DNA from: Nostoc sp. MS1
Lineage (GTDB): Bacteria > Cyanobacteriota > Cyanobacteriia > Cyanobacteriales > Nostocaceae
Assembly: GCF_019976755.1 (NCBI RefSeq)
Contig: NZ_AP023441.1
Location: 2,911,501 to 2,975,500 of the forward strand
Direction: 5' to 3'
Length of the DNA stretch: 64,000 bases
Shown here piece after piece: positions 17,592-27,237 of the stretch. The notes below the pieces were generated by a model. It saw only the letters and a list, made by a program, of their open reading frames with translations. It was not told the origin of the DNA and made no database searches. Position numbers and translations under genes: made by a program. Position 1 is the stretch's first letter, and each line of letters opens with the position of its first letter.

Positions 17592-19157
17592 CTATTTCCT
17601 CATAGCTTGCGCTGTACGTCTGTTATTCAGCAGTTGGCTAAGGGCAATTTGTAGCTCTACACCAGGATCAACTGCTACCCATCCATTTTGTGTGAGATGG
17701 CGGGCTTCAAAGTGCAGGTGAGGCCCTGTAGAGTTGCCAGTACTACCGACCTCTCCAATTACCATACCTGGTTCTACCCATTGTCCTGGTTGGACTAGGA
17801 TTTGTGACAAATGCCCGTAGAGGGTTTGCTGTGCAGAACCGTGATTGATAATGATGGTGTTGCCATAACCCCCTACCCAACTAGCAGTCTCTACTTGACC
17901 TCTGGCGGCGGCTAAAACGGGTGTACCCATAGGCGCACCTAAGTCAATCCCAGCGTGGAAGCGTTGAGTTCCTGTGATGGGGTGAATACGCCAGCCGAAT
18001 AAAGAGGTAATGGGAGATGCTACCGCCAAGGGGTACATTATCCCTGAACCACTATAAGCGAGGGTATTGCTGAAGGGAATTTGCGGCAGTACTGATGCTA
18101 GGGGAATGTCGTAAGCTACAGTGCTAACACGAGGCGCAATGTTACCTTCTGCCATTGGTGGGGGTAACATACCACCACTAGGGGCGATGGGGGTCGCGCT
18201 GGTTGTGGTAGTGCCGACAAATTCGCTGGGGTTGGGAATAAAGCGATTGGGGTTATATGCGGTTTTGGTAACGTTAGCAGTCCCAACTGGAGAATTACTC
18301 AATTGGCCGTTGTTATTAGCCAAAAATCGCCGATTTGGGGTAAGGGTAGCTACCTGAGCCGTTTGACTTCTTCTGAGCCAAGTGGGAGATGATTTGCCAC
18401 TGGAATTAGCAACACGCTGGTTATCTGAGGGTTTGGCACAGCCATTACCAACACCTTGCCCTGTAGCTAAAATAGTCCGACAACCGCTAGAGCGTTCGGT
18501 AATAATTACAGAATTTGGAGCTTCGTAGGTTCCCGCAGTTTTATCGCTGTAATCGGTGGGGTCAATGTAGGCGTTGTTAAAATCCCTATTTTTCTCTGTC
18601 GCCACACCACTGTTTGTAGGTTTGGCAAAAGCTGGGAGGTTATCTGCTGGGGAAGGTGTCGGTGTAGCTACTTCTGTGTCTTTAGTAGGCGTAACTTTTG
18701 GAGTTTCCGCTACTTGGGGTTTGACTTGGGGATTTTTAGCTGGAGTTACACGGGAAGTTTCTACCTGTGGTTTTGACTGTCTAACGCTAAAAACAGGTTC
18801 GGTAGATTCTGTTTTAGGTTGGGACGGTCTTGTTTGGGAGACTTCTTGTTTACCCAACCTTTGTCTGAGTGTGCTTCTTCTAGAAGAGAATTTTGGCTCA
18901 GTTGGTGATGCTTCCGGTATAACAATATCTTTTTTTACAGTAGTTGTGCCTGCTGCTGGCTGGGCATTTTCAATAGTAGGAACAATGTTATCTATTGATG
19001 CTTCTGTTTGGGCAACCACTAAGCCACCACTGAGGAGGCTAACGCTACTTAACAAACATAAACCCTGTGCTGGTAAAGTATAAGCTAGGCGTTTTGTGCT
19101 TGTTTCTGGCTGTGGTTGGTGTGAATTGTTATGGGCAGAGTTATTGCGCTGCGTCAT
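17592..19157 (-). CDS. M23 family (LytM-type) metallopeptidase, envelope protein
   Basis: A 521 aa exported protein with a signal-like hydrophobic stretch at about residues 28-50, a long low-complexity Pro/Thr/Ser linker, and a C-terminal peptidase M23 domain. Zinc ligands are visible in RFHAGIDLGAPMGTPV (H-x3-D) and HLHFEARH (H-x-H). GYGNTIIINHGSAQQTLYGH is the usual core. Such enzymes cut peptidoglycan cross-bridges or activate amidases. All key residues are present, so activity is expected. It starts at ATG 19157, opposite and close to birA. Confidence 0.92.
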   Translation of the reverse strand: MTQRNNSAHNNSHQPQPETSTKRLAYTLPAQGLCLLSSVSLLSGGLVVAQTEASIDNIVPTIENAQPAAGTTTVKKDIVIPEASPTEPKFSSRRSTLRQRLGKQEVSQTRPSQPKTESTEPVFSVRQSKPQVETSRVTPAKNPQVKPQVAETPKVTPTKDTEVATPTPSPADNLPAFAKPTNSGVATEKNRDFNNAYIDPTDYSDKTAGTYEAPNSVIITERSSGCRTILATGQGVGNGCAKPSDNQRVANSSGKSSPTWLRRSQTAQVATLTPNRRFLANNNGQLSNSPVGTANVTKTAYNPNRFIPNPSEFVGTTTTSATPIAPSGGMLPPPMAEGNIAPRVSTVAYDIPLASVLPQIPFSNTLAYSGSGIMYPLAVASPITSLFGWRIHPITGTQRFHAGIDLGAPMGTPVLAAARGQVETASWVGGYGNTIIINHGSAQQTLYGHLSQILVQPGQWVEPGMVIGEVGSTGNSTGPHLHFEARHLTQNGWVAVDPGVELQIALSQLLNNRRTAQAMRK

Positions 19158-19240
19158 TTGTTGTCTCAGTTATGTTAATTTGTGCTAAACAGATGATGAC
19201 AGTGGTTTGTCTAGCCCAAAGAGCAGTATTTAAAACAAAC

Positions 19241-20065
19241 CTAATATGTGCCTAAAGACCTACGATAACCCAAATTAATTGTACCGGGTTCTAGAGAAAG
19301 TTCTGATGTTTTAATATCAGTTAAGCCATCTGTTTGGAGAGCCACGCGCAAATCTCCTTGGGGTGTAACTCCCACCACAACACCCCAAAGCTCATTAACG
19401 TGTACGCGATCGCCCATATTCACTAATAATTCACAATAGCGAGACAAAAGGATATCAATTCCTTCTTGAAAAAGGCAAGCCAGACCGGACTCTATTCCCA
19501 GCAAAACCTTACTGGTTAAAGTTTCTAGACATGAAATTGGTTTATCTACTTGCTGGGCTTGCCACGATTCTAAGTTAATCCCTGTCTCTGGTACGGGATT
19601 TGCCCAGTTAATCCCCACACCCACCACAGCTTGCGAAATATGACCGAATTTGATTTTAGTTTCTGTCAGAATCCCGCCTAATTTTCGCCCCTCCAAAACT
19701 AGATCATTCGGCCATTTAATCCCCACATCTACACCAGCTTGGCGTAATTGAGAGGCAATACCCCAAGCACTAGCTAAGGTTAACTGATAACTAGTATTTG
19801 CTGCTATTTTGGGCGCAATAGCTACAGACACATATAATCCTCCAGTAGGAGAAACCCATTGACGACCCCATTGTCCCCTTCCGGCAGTTTGTTGTGTGGC
19901 AATAACTACAGAACCCGCGTCTGCACCTTGGTCGATTAGTTCCCAGAGGGTGCGATTAGTGGAGGCGACAGAAGAAAAAATATGCAGAGAAAATGGTAAA
20001 TATACAAATTTCCGCCCGTTTTGCAAGGCAGATTCTAATTTTTGCTGATTAAATTCCACAGCCAT
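19241..20065 (-). CDS. birA: Biotin-[acetyl-CoA-carboxylase] ligase
   Basis: The enzyme attaches biotin to the carboxyl carrier protein of acetyl-CoA carboxylase. Motifs are the biotin/ATP loop QQTAGRGQWGRQWVSPTGGL, KWPNDLVLEGRKLGGILTE and GVGINWANP. There is no N-terminal helix-turn-helix, so it is the monofunctional class typical of cyanobacteria. The length is 274 aa from ATG 20065. It is divergent from pgeF with 72 bp between them. Confidence 0.95.
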   Translation of the reverse strand: MAVEFNQQKLESALQNGRKFVYLPFSLHIFSSVASTNRTLWELIDQGADAGSVVIATQQTAGRGQWGRQWVSPTGGLYVSVAIAPKIAANTSYQLTLASAWGIASQLRQAGVDVGIKWPNDLVLEGRKLGGILTETKIKFGHISQAVVGVGINWANPVPETGINLESWQAQQVDKPISCLETLTSKVLLGIESGLACLFQEGIDILLSRYCELLVNMGDRVHVNELWGVVVGVTPQGDLRVALQTDGLTDIKTSELSLEPGTINLGYRRSLGTY

Positions 20066-20137
20066 TGACCGAAATCCCGTTGATCAAGTTAGCATTAATT
20101 GGCTGATGAGTGATTTTTTGTTTAGGTTTGGTTCAAG

Positions 20138-20917
20138 ATGCACACTTGGCACTGGCACAATTGGGAAGGACTATCTTATCTAAGTTGTAGTCTCTTAGCA
20201 GATTGGCAACACGGCTTTTTCACTCAGCAATTTTGGCCGCGATCGCCCCACGAATTAACAAAGGTGCTGCACCCAGAAGCATCAGCATATCGCTTGAAGC
20301 AGGTTCATGGCAATACCGTTCTTACCCCACAAGAAGTTGATAGTCAAACTGATGGCAATACAGAGGATTCTGCTTTAGCCTCAGCCGATGGTTTAGTCAG
20401 CCAGCAACCTCTACAAGCCGTCTGGGTAGCCAGCGCCGATTGTACACCAGTCTTGATTGGGGATATGAAAACTGGGCAAGTAGCCGCACTCCACGCAGGT
20501 TGGCGGGGTACAGCTAAAAAAATTGTCCCTCATGCGATCGCCCGGATGCAGGCACATGGTAGTCAGTTAGCTGATTTACGTATTGCAATGGGGCCTGCGA
20601 TCGCTGGTGAAGTTTACCAAGTCTCTATAGAAGTAGCTGCGGAAATTGGGGCTAGTATTATACCACATGATGACACTCATACTATAGTCAAATCATTACA
20701 TGAATTACCCCATTCACCCCTATTAGCCGACCCAGAACCGGGAAGAGTCAGAGTTGATGTCCGGCGAGTTAATGCTTTGCAGTTAGAGAACTTAGGTATT
20801 AGCAAAGAGCAAATAGCGATCGCTCCCTATTGTACATACCAAACCCCTGAGCATTTCTTCTCTTACCGCCGTGAACAGCAGAAAAAAGTCCAATGGTCAG
20901 GGATTGTTAGTTATTAG
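20138..20917 (+). CDS. pgeF: PgeF/YfiH family (DUF152) purine nucleoside phosphorylase-like protein
   Basis: A 259 aa DUF152/YfiH-family protein, related to laccase-domain purine nucleoside phosphorylases and the peptidoglycan editing factor PgeF. Metal and active-site motifs are LKQVHGNTVLTP (His), SADCTPVLI (Cys), ALHAGWRGTAKKIV (His) and AMGPAI. The C terminus has YRREQQKKVQWSGIV. The family is certain; whether it acts on purine nucleosides or on peptidoglycan precursors is not decided by sequence. Confidence 0.93.
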   Translation: MHTWHWHNWEGLSYLSCSLLADWQHGFFTQQFWPRSPHELTKVLHPEASAYRLKQVHGNTVLTPQEVDSQTDGNTEDSALASADGLVSQQPLQAVWVASADCTPVLIGDMKTGQVAALHAGWRGTAKKIVPHAIARMQAHGSQLADLRIAMGPAIAGEVYQVSIEVAAEIGASIIPHDDTHTIVKSLHELPHSPLLADPEPGRVRVDVRRVNALQLENLGISKEQIAIAPYCTYQTPEHFFSYRREQQKKVQWSGIVSY

Positions 20918-21147
20918 TCATTAGTCCATAGTGAGATAGTGCGTTCCTGTCGCCTTGCGTCGGAAAGCAACTATCGAACCCGTAAGGGTCAACAGTCCAT
21001 AGTTTTCTTCTCTGCTTCTCTGCTCTTCTTGTTAATGTTAGGAATCTGGTTTGATTCGTGAAATTAATTGTAACGGGAGGGAACGGGAAACAAAAATTAT
21101 GAGACTGTTTCAGAAATCAAATATGGATTTTATAATTTGATAATGAA

Positions 21148-21657
21148 TTATTGATAACGACGTAATTTATCTTGAGTATTCAACTCGATATTACAATTAC
21201 TAGGGCTGGAATTAAAACTACAAGTATATGTTCCTAATAGCTCTTTTTGATAGTTAAACACTCGGACATTATAACTATCCCTTCTAGCAGTGCTACCCAA
21301 GCGATTTATAAAGTTATAACGTTCTAGGTAGTCTAATAAACTCCAAATTTGCTGATTGACAATTAAATCTACTCGTCCAACTCCTTTTTCTGTGGCTGGA
21401 TACGCTATCCAATTATCTAATAATTTGTTTTCTGAACTATCTCTTGCCCACCATAAACTGGGAGTACTTAAGCCTGATAAGTTGATAGTATCAGATGTAA
21501 TTACAGAGCCTTTTGGTTTCGTTAGTAAATCTAGCTCTAAAGGTGCTTCTGAAGGTTGGGGAATCGATGATACTTGTGCAAGTGATGGTGAAATTGAGGA
21601 AAGAGAAATAAAGTTGAAAGTTATGGTTAGGAATAATAAAAATTTGTATCTAAGCAT
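21148..21657 (-). CDS. Hypothetical secreted protein
   Basis: A 169 aa protein with a clear N-terminal signal peptide (LLFLTITFNFISLSSISPSL ending in LAQ). The mature part has no family I recognise. It contains LWWARDS near the middle, a basic/aromatic segment IWSLLDYLERYNFINRLG and a possible disulfide pair (TCSFNSSPSNC). The pattern suggests a small periplasmic protein. It is convergent with pgeF, from which it is separated by STRR-like sequence. Start is ATG 21657. Confidence 0.7.
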   Translation of the reverse strand: MLRYKFLLFLTITFNFISLSSISPSLAQVSSIPQPSEAPLELDLLTKPKGSVITSDTINLSGLSTPSLWWARDSSENKLLDNWIAYPATEKGVGRVDLIVNQQIWSLLDYLERYNFINRLGSTARRDSYNVRVFNYQKELLGTYTCSFNSSPSNCNIELNTQDKLRRYQ

Positions 21658-21706
21658 AGCTTAAATTAAAGGTCTAGAGGCTAGATGTAGTGACAACTAT
21701 CTGTGA

Positions 21707-22474
21707 TTAAATTTTTGTAGCCACTATACGTATTCGTCGATAGTCTGCTGTCCAAGTTCCTTGGTAATAGAGTTTTCCTTGTAAAGATTTTTCGACTTCC
21801 TGTATTACTTGTACTTGTTGGTCAGATGATAATCCTACCAAAAAATTACTAGCGAACATCTTAATCCAGTTTGCCATACCTGCTTCACCTTCTGCCAGAG
21901 GTGTAGGACGGTCAAACAAAACTGCATAGATGACATCAAAGCCTTGTGCTTCTAATAAGCTAACGTACTCCCCAATACTAGGAAAATACCAAGGACTGAG
22001 TGTTTGTGGATGGGAAATGCCAATGCCTGCTAAAGCTTTGTATAAAGCTTCGAGGATTTGTTGTATGTTACCTTTACCACCAAACTCAGCCACGAACCGC
22101 CCTCCTGATTTTAAGGCTTGATGTATGCTGGCGATCGCAGCTTCTGGTTCTTTTACCCAATGCAGCACAGCATTAGAAAAGACTGCATCTAATGGTTTAT
22201 CTACCTGCAAGTTCTGCACATCAGCAACTTCAAAATGCAAATTAGCGTAGTTTTGTCTAGCCTTCTCAATCATTGTGGCTGAATTATCTACCCCTACAAC
22301 TTCTGCACCAAACTGGGCAATTTTTTCTGTTAACTGTCCAGTACCACAACCCAAATCTAATATAAATTCGCCTCGTTGGGGATTGAGTAATTGCAACAAG
22401 TCCTCACCATATTGCCAAACAAAGCTGTGTTTATCTTGATATAAGTTGGCATTCCAAGAAGTTTTAGTTGTCAT
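21707..22474 (-). CDS. Class I SAM-dependent methyltransferase
   Basis: A 255 aa protein. The SAM-binding motif I is FILDLGCGTGQLTEKIA, followed by EVVGVDNSATMIEKAR, then DAVFSNAVLHWV (motif IV). It resembles trans-aconitate 2-methyltransferase-like enzymes, but the substrate cannot be named. It is on the same strand as the GST gene upstream (60 bp gap), a possible transcription unit. Start is ATG 22474. Confidence 0.9.
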   Translation of the reverse strand: MTTKTSWNANLYQDKHSFVWQYGEDLLQLLNPQRGEFILDLGCGTGQLTEKIAQFGAEVVGVDNSATMIEKARQNYANLHFEVADVQNLQVDKPLDAVFSNAVLHWVKEPEAAIASIHQALKSGGRFVAEFGGKGNIQQILEALYKALAGIGISHPQTLSPWYFPSIGEYVSLLEAQGFDVIYAVLFDRPTPLAEGEAGMANWIKMFASNFLVGLSSDQQVQVIQEVEKSLQGKLYYQGTWTADYRRIRIVATKI

Positions 22475-22534
22475 GAGATTATTTACAAGTTAATGACGAA
22501 CAGACTTTTAAGTATTAGTAAAATGTTCTCTTCT

Positions 22535-23164
22535 CTAACTCATGCGAGACTTGATTGCTTCTATTGAAGGTTCAGTAGCTTGCCATGACGGACGTGCTAG
22601 TAAGCGATTGCACCAAGCATCAAGTTTGGGATAATCATAGAAAGGTAAGCTACTTTTTAGTAACCAAGGAACTATGGTTCCGGCTGCGATGTCAGCTAAG
22701 GTGAGATATTCACTACCAAAGTAAGGGCGATCATCTAATAAACTTTCAAAATATTTGAGTACTGTTTCTGCTTTTTGCTGTGCTTGCTGAATTTTTTCTG
22801 CATCACCTCCAGGTAAGCCGAGAATTTGCCCAGATAGTGCAATAGTTGCAGGCAATAATTCATTCGCACTCACCAATTGTATCATGCGGACGAGCGCTAA
22901 ATCTCTAGCATTTTTTGGTAACATCACAGGCTCAGGATATTTTGCTTCTAAATAGTCCAAAATTGCCAATGACTCAATTATCTTAAAGCCATCATCCACT
23001 AAAATTGGCACATGATGGAAAGGATTTTTTAGTAAGAACTCTTGATTATACTGTTCACCATTCAGGTTTACTTGTATCAGATCAAAATCTAATCCTTTTT
23101 CTAAAAGAGCAATCCAGACACGACGAGAGTTAGGTGAAATTTGAGCGTGATAAAGCTTCAGCAT
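22535..23164 (-). CDS. Glutathione S-transferase family protein
   Basis: A 209 aa GST with a thioredoxin-fold N domain (MLKLYHAQISPNSRRVWIAL, catalytic Ser region), the cis-proline HVPILVDDGFKIIESLAIL with the glutathione-contacting ES, and an all-alpha C domain ending TLADIAAGTIVPWL. It sits with two peroxiredoxin-type genes on the same strand, suggesting a detoxification or redox group. The substrate is not known. Confidence 0.93.
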   Translation of the reverse strand: MLKLYHAQISPNSRRVWIALLEKGLDFDLIQVNLNGEQYNQEFLLKNPFHHVPILVDDGFKIIESLAILDYLEAKYPEPVMLPKNARDLALVRMIQLVSANELLPATIALSGQILGLPGGDAEKIQQAQQKAETVLKYFESLLDDRPYFGSEYLTLADIAAGTIVPWLLKSSLPFYDYPKLDAWCNRLLARPSWQATEPSIEAIKSRMS

Positions 23165-23214
23165 GGAAAAACCTGCGATTACCTGAGTAAATTATGTAAG
23201 TAATTTAGCAGCTA

Positions 23215-23751
23215 TTAATTAAATTCTTTTAACAATTTCTCAACGCTAGCATTATGGTCGAAAAATGAAAATAAATGCTTGTAAGCGAGTCTGCCATTTT
23301 TATCTAATACGAACTGGGCTGGTAAAGGCGCTCCTAAAGCTTGTCCTACACGATAAGTCCGAAATACTCGGCAACTAGGGTCACTAAGCAATGGCATTTT
23401 TAAACTCAAATCTCTCACAACTATTTGGCTTTGTCTTTCATCTGTACTCGTGACTAATAAAACTTCTATACCACGATTAGTAAACTCTTCATACTTTTCG
23501 TTTAAAGCTTTGATATGAGGAAAGCAGAAAGGACAATATTGTTTTTCAGTAAAAATTCTAGTGAAGGCTAACAACACAGGCTGTTTACCTCGATAATTTG
23601 ATAACTTAACTACTGTACCGTTAGTAATATCTGGTAACTGAAAATCTGGAGTTCCTACATCTAACCTAAATTCATTACTCGCTGGAACAGGCAAAAAATT
23701 CCGAAAAAAACGTTCACTAAATAAATCAGTAAAATCTGTTGATATCAGCAT
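23215..23751 (-). CDS. Redoxin/peroxiredoxin-like (AhpC/TSA) protein with CxxC
   Basis: A 178 aa thioredoxin-fold protein: GTPDFQLPDITNGTVVKLS and YRGKQPVLLAFTR are typical AhpC/TSA elements. The active site reads QYCPFCFPHI with Cys73 and Cys76, a CxxC arrangement unlike the PxxxTxxC of true peroxiredoxins. It is therefore better described as a redoxin than as a proven peroxidase. The start is ATG 23751, with AGGAA 7 nt upstream; the preceding 14 codons are unlikely to be coding. Confidence 0.85.
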   Translation of the reverse strand: MLISTDFTDLFSERFFRNFLPVPASNEFRLDVGTPDFQLPDITNGTVVKLSNYRGKQPVLLAFTRIFTEKQYCPFCFPHIKALNEKYEEFTNRGIEVLLVTSTDERQSQIVVRDLSLKMPLLSDPSCRVFRTYRVGQALGAPLPAQFVLDKNGRLAYKHLFSFFDHNASVEKLLKEFN

Positions 23752-24044
23752 ATTTTTATTCCTAAAATTATAAATAGTACTTGTCAGATACATTAGAGCA
23801 TAATCATATTATAAAGGCTTTTTACAGAAGGATTGTAGCCCTTTTCCTGCAACCGTTATAAATATCAGCACAAAACAAAACCACAGCTAGATACTGATTT
23901 TATATCTGTGTATAGCTGTGGTAATAATTATTTTTTTGACTTTTGCCCGCAGGGTAGAAGTTAGAAATATTGGTAATAACAGGATTGGTTGCAGCAAGGC
24001 AGAAAAAAGTTCAGTTGTTTCTTTCTCCTGCCTCCTCCTACCTT

Positions 24045-24656
24045 CTACACAGCAGCGAAATAAACTTTGGACTTCACGGGATCGGGAGTCATGGTTTTTT
24101 CGCCAGGTTGCCAACCAGCAGGACAAACTTCATCTGGGTGAGATTGAACGTATTGAATAGCTTGTAATGTACGCAATGTTTCATCAACGCTACGACCAAA
24201 AGCTAGGTTATTAATTGTGGCGTGCTGAATTACACCATCTTTGTCTATGATGAATAGACCACGTAAAGCAATCCCTGCTGCTGGGTCTAGTACGTTGTAA
24301 GCGGCGCTAACCTCTTTCTTAATATCGGAAACTAGGGGATAATTTAGGTCGCCAACACCACCAGACTTGCGATCGGTTTGTATCCAAGCTAAGTGGGAGA
24401 ACTCGCTATCAACGGACACACCGAGAATTTCGGTGTTAAGTTTTTTAAATTCTTCGTAGCGATCGCTAAATGCTGTGATCTCAGTGGGGCAAACAAAGGT
24501 AAAGTCTAGGGGGTAGAAGAATAAGACAACATACTTACCACGATAGTCGGAAAGCTTAATTGTCTTAAATTCCTGATCAACCACAGCTGTTGCTGTAAAA
24601 TCGGGAGCCTGTTGACCAACGCGGAGGCTACCTTCTATTCCGTAAGTGATGGACAT
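24045..24656 (-). CDS. Typical 2-Cys peroxiredoxin
   Basis: This reduces hydrogen peroxide and organic peroxides using thioredoxin. The peroxidatic Cys56 is in PLDFTFVCPTE and the resolving Cys178 in DEVCPAGWQPG. At 203 aa it matches the chloroplast/cyanobacterial 2-Cys Prx (BAS1-like) class. No GGLG/YF motif is evident at the very C terminus, which ends KSKVYFAAV. Start is ATG 24656, divergent from the debranching enzyme gene. Confidence 0.96.
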   Translation of the reverse strand: MSITYGIEGSLRVGQQAPDFTATAVVDQEFKTIKLSDYRGKYVVLFFYPLDFTFVCPTEITAFSDRYEEFKKLNTEILGVSVDSEFSHLAWIQTDRKSGGVGDLNYPLVSDIKKEVSAAYNVLDPAAGIALRGLFIIDKDGVIQHATINNLAFGRSVDETLRTLQAIQYVQSHPDEVCPAGWQPGEKTMTPDPVKSKVYFAAV

Positions 24657-24854
24657 TAACTTAATTCTCCTTCAACTTATATCGATTTACTTGGTATTGG
24701 AGTTTGGGTTAGGAATAAACTACCCATCCACGCTTTCACCCTATCGGGTAATCTACGAGCAGCCCTACGTAGTAAGCAGTCCTTTAGGGCTGTCTCACAG
24801 TTTAATTACGATCTGTTACGACTATATCATAGTCATAACGATTTTGAGTAGCAA

Positions 24855-27071
24855 ATGGATGATTTAGATACAAGAGAATGGTTACTTACCAATGGGTTAG
24901 GGAGTTTTGCCAGTGGTACTGTTTCGGATATCCGTACCAGAACCTACCACGGCTGGCTATTTGCCGCGACAAATCCCCCTGGTGAACGTACTCTGCTACT
25001 GTCGCATCTGGAAGCTAGCTTAGAAATCGCAGGTAAAGCAGTGGCATTAGGAACAAATATTTGGGGATCAGCAGAGATTACACCAACAGGTTACAAGCTG
25101 TTACGTTCCTTTGATATTAACCCGGTTCCCAAATGGGTCTGGGGTGAAGGAGATTGGCAATTAAGTCGGCAATTCGTCATGCCTTATGGCGTAGGGAGTA
25201 GGGAGTGGGGAGTAGGCAGTGGTGGAGTAGAGGCAATAAAAACAACTCCTTACTCAGCACCCAGCACTCAATACTCAGCACGGGCTGAACGCCCCGCTTC
25301 CGCTAACAATACTCAACACTCCCAATTTTGTCATCGGTTGTTAATTCAATATCGTTATGAAGGTAGAGAAAAGGCTGTACTAAGGCTGCGATTACTGATT
25401 GCCGATCGCAACTTTCACCATCAACAAAGCCAAAGTCCAGATATCCAATTCTCTCAAGTGCTAGGTGATCAACAGATTTGTTTACAAGCAATGATTGCTG
25501 GGCGCTTTGGCACACCTTGGAAGTTGCGATGGTCACAAGGAGAATATCAAGCAAATGCAGTGTGGTACTGGCAATACGGTTTACCAGAGGAGACGCAACG
25601 AGGATTGGGCGATCGCGAAGACCTCCACAGCCCTGGTTATTTAACAGTGACACTCCAACCAGGAGACACAGTTACCTTAGAGGCAAGCATGGGTTTTCCT
25701 ACAGAATCTACAGATTTCCTCAGTAGCGACACCTTCACAGAAGCGGTGGAAGCAGAACAAGAAAGGCTGGCTCAGGTGTTTGGATGGGAAGTGGATAGAG
25801 ACGCGATTAATCGCGTCTGTACTGGGGAGTGGGGAATAGGGGGAGATGTGGAAGCGGGGGGAGATAAAGCAGAATTTTTGTATACTTTTTCTCCCTCATC
25901 CCCCTCATCTCCCCCATCCGCCATTCGCCAGCAACTACTCAAAGCAGGCGATCAATTCATCGTCTATCGTGAATCTATCGCTGGCCCTACAGTGATTGCT
26001 GGATATCATTGGTTTAATGATTGGGGGCGTGATACTTTAATTGCTTTACCGGGTTTAGCTTTAGTACCACAGCGTTTTGGATTGGCAAAGGGATTATTGC
26101 AAACCTTTGGACGTTACTGTCGTCACGGTTTGATACCTAATACCTTTCCTGATATTGAGAGTGAGCCATCTTACAACAGTATTGATGCGGCTTTATGGTG
26201 GATTGAAACTTTAGGGCTTTATCTGGAGGCTACGCAAGATTGGGAATTTTTGGCGGAACAGTTCTCAACTGTACAGCAAATCTACAAAGCATATTTTGGC
26301 GGTACACGCTACAACATTCAGGTTGATGCTACTGACGGCTTAGTGGGTTGGGATGCTCGTGGCATGGCTCTGACTTGGATGGATGCAGTAGTTGGAGGAG
26401 AACCTATAACTCCCCGTCCTGGTAAACCAGTGGAAATTAACGCTCTTTGGTATTCTGCTTTATGTTGGCTGAGTCAATGGGCTGAACGTTTGAGTAAGTT
26501 TGATATGGGTGATTCAGAGCGTTTGGCAAAACAAGCGCGGCGTTACGCTCAACAAGCGCAACAAGTAAAAGCCTCTTTGCAAAAGTTCTGGAATCCACAG
26601 CTTGGTTATTTGTACGACACTATTGATTTAGACGATCGCCGTAATGCTCAAATTCGTCCTAATGCTGTATTAGCCTTATCTTTGCACCATTGCGGGTTTT
26701 CTCAACAACAAGGACAACAGATATTAGATTCGGCTACCTATCGCTTGTTAACTCCATACGGTCTACGTAGCCTCGACCCCGCAGACCCTGAATATATTGG
26801 TAAATATGAAGGTAATCTTGAAAAACGCGATCGCGCTTATCATCAAGGTACAGTTTGGACTTGGTTAATCGGGCCATTTATTCGCGCTTGGCAACGTTTC
26901 TATCCACAACAACCACTACCTTTTGATTGGCAACCCTTATTAGATCATTTTCTTAACGATGCTTGTCTTGGTTCTATTTCTGAAATCTTCGATGGCGACC
27001 CTCCCCACAGAGCAAGAGGAGCTGTTGCACAAGCTTGGTCAGTTGCTGAAATAATTAGACATTTTGAGTAG
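24855..27071 (+). CDS. Glycogen debranching enzyme (archaeal-type, amylo-alpha-1,6-glucosidase) with repeat-derived insertions
   Basis: The N-terminal domain (DTREWLLTNGLGSFASGT, RTYHGWLFAA) and the C-terminal (alpha/alpha)6 domain with GYHWFNDWGRDTLIALPGL and HQGTVWTWLIGPFIRA define the archaeal-type debranching enzymes that trim alpha-1,6 branches of glycogen. At 738 aa it is longer than expected because of two low-complexity in-frame inserts at about residues 112-156 and 323-355. These are translated intergenic-type repeats (GVGSREWGVGSG and TFSPSSPSSPPS). The frame stays open through both, so the protein is probably made and the inserts lie in surface loops. Start is ATG 24855. Confidence 0.9.
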   Translation: MDDLDTREWLLTNGLGSFASGTVSDIRTRTYHGWLFAATNPPGERTLLLSHLEASLEIAGKAVALGTNIWGSAEITPTGYKLLRSFDINPVPKWVWGEGDWQLSRQFVMPYGVGSREWGVGSGGVEAIKTTPYSAPSTQYSARAERPASANNTQHSQFCHRLLIQYRYEGREKAVLRLRLLIADRNFHHQQSQSPDIQFSQVLGDQQICLQAMIAGRFGTPWKLRWSQGEYQANAVWYWQYGLPEETQRGLGDREDLHSPGYLTVTLQPGDTVTLEASMGFPTESTDFLSSDTFTEAVEAEQERLAQVFGWEVDRDAINRVCTGEWGIGGDVEAGGDKAEFLYTFSPSSPSSPPSAIRQQLLKAGDQFIVYRESIAGPTVIAGYHWFNDWGRDTLIALPGLALVPQRFGLAKGLLQTFGRYCRHGLIPNTFPDIESEPSYNSIDAALWWIETLGLYLEATQDWEFLAEQFSTVQQIYKAYFGGTRYNIQVDATDGLVGWDARGMALTWMDAVVGGEPITPRPGKPVEINALWYSALCWLSQWAERLSKFDMGDSERLAKQARRYAQQAQQVKASLQKFWNPQLGYLYDTIDLDDRRNAQIRPNAVLALSLHHCGFSQQQGQQILDSATYRLLTPYGLRSLDPADPEYIGKYEGNLEKRDRAYHQGTVWTWLIGPFIRAWQRFYPQQPLPFDWQPLLDHFLNDACLGSISEIFDGDPPHRARGAVAQAWSVAEIIRHFE
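25191..25320 (+). repeat. STRR plus palindromic repeat inserted in the debranching gene
   Basis: GTAGGGAGTAGGGAGTGGGG tandem units start at 25191, followed by ACTCAGCAC units and then a palindromic block at 25268-25320. That block closely matches intergenic sequence at 57868-57920, sharing TCAATACTCAGCACG at the start and CGCTAACA near the end. Both types normally lie between genes; here they form an in-frame coding insert of 45 codons. Confidence 0.85.
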
Positions 27072-27102
27072 TGGATAGGGAACAGGCGACAGAAATATTT
27101 CA

Positions 27103-27141
27103 AAAAATAGGGGCGTACATTTGATAATTATGTACATCCCC
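27103..27141 (-). terminator. Intrinsic terminator of ndb (minus strand)
   Basis: On the minus strand GGGGATGTACAT pairs with ATGTACGCCCC, with one unpaired base and a loop of about 9 nt, followed by TATTTTTT. It lies 97 bp beyond the ndb stop and between convergent genes. Confidence 0.75.
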
Positions 27142-27237
27142 TTAAGTTAACTATTAACTATTGCAGTCGTTACATAGGTTAAGACATAGATAGATCGTCA
27201 AATCTTTTCCCTATTCCTTATTGCCTACTATCAAAAA

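Noticed and set aside
18121..19083. Plus-strand frames antisense to the M23 peptidase
   Set aside because: Shadows of the Pro/Thr/Ser-rich linker; Val/Gly/Leu-rich composition with no start signals.
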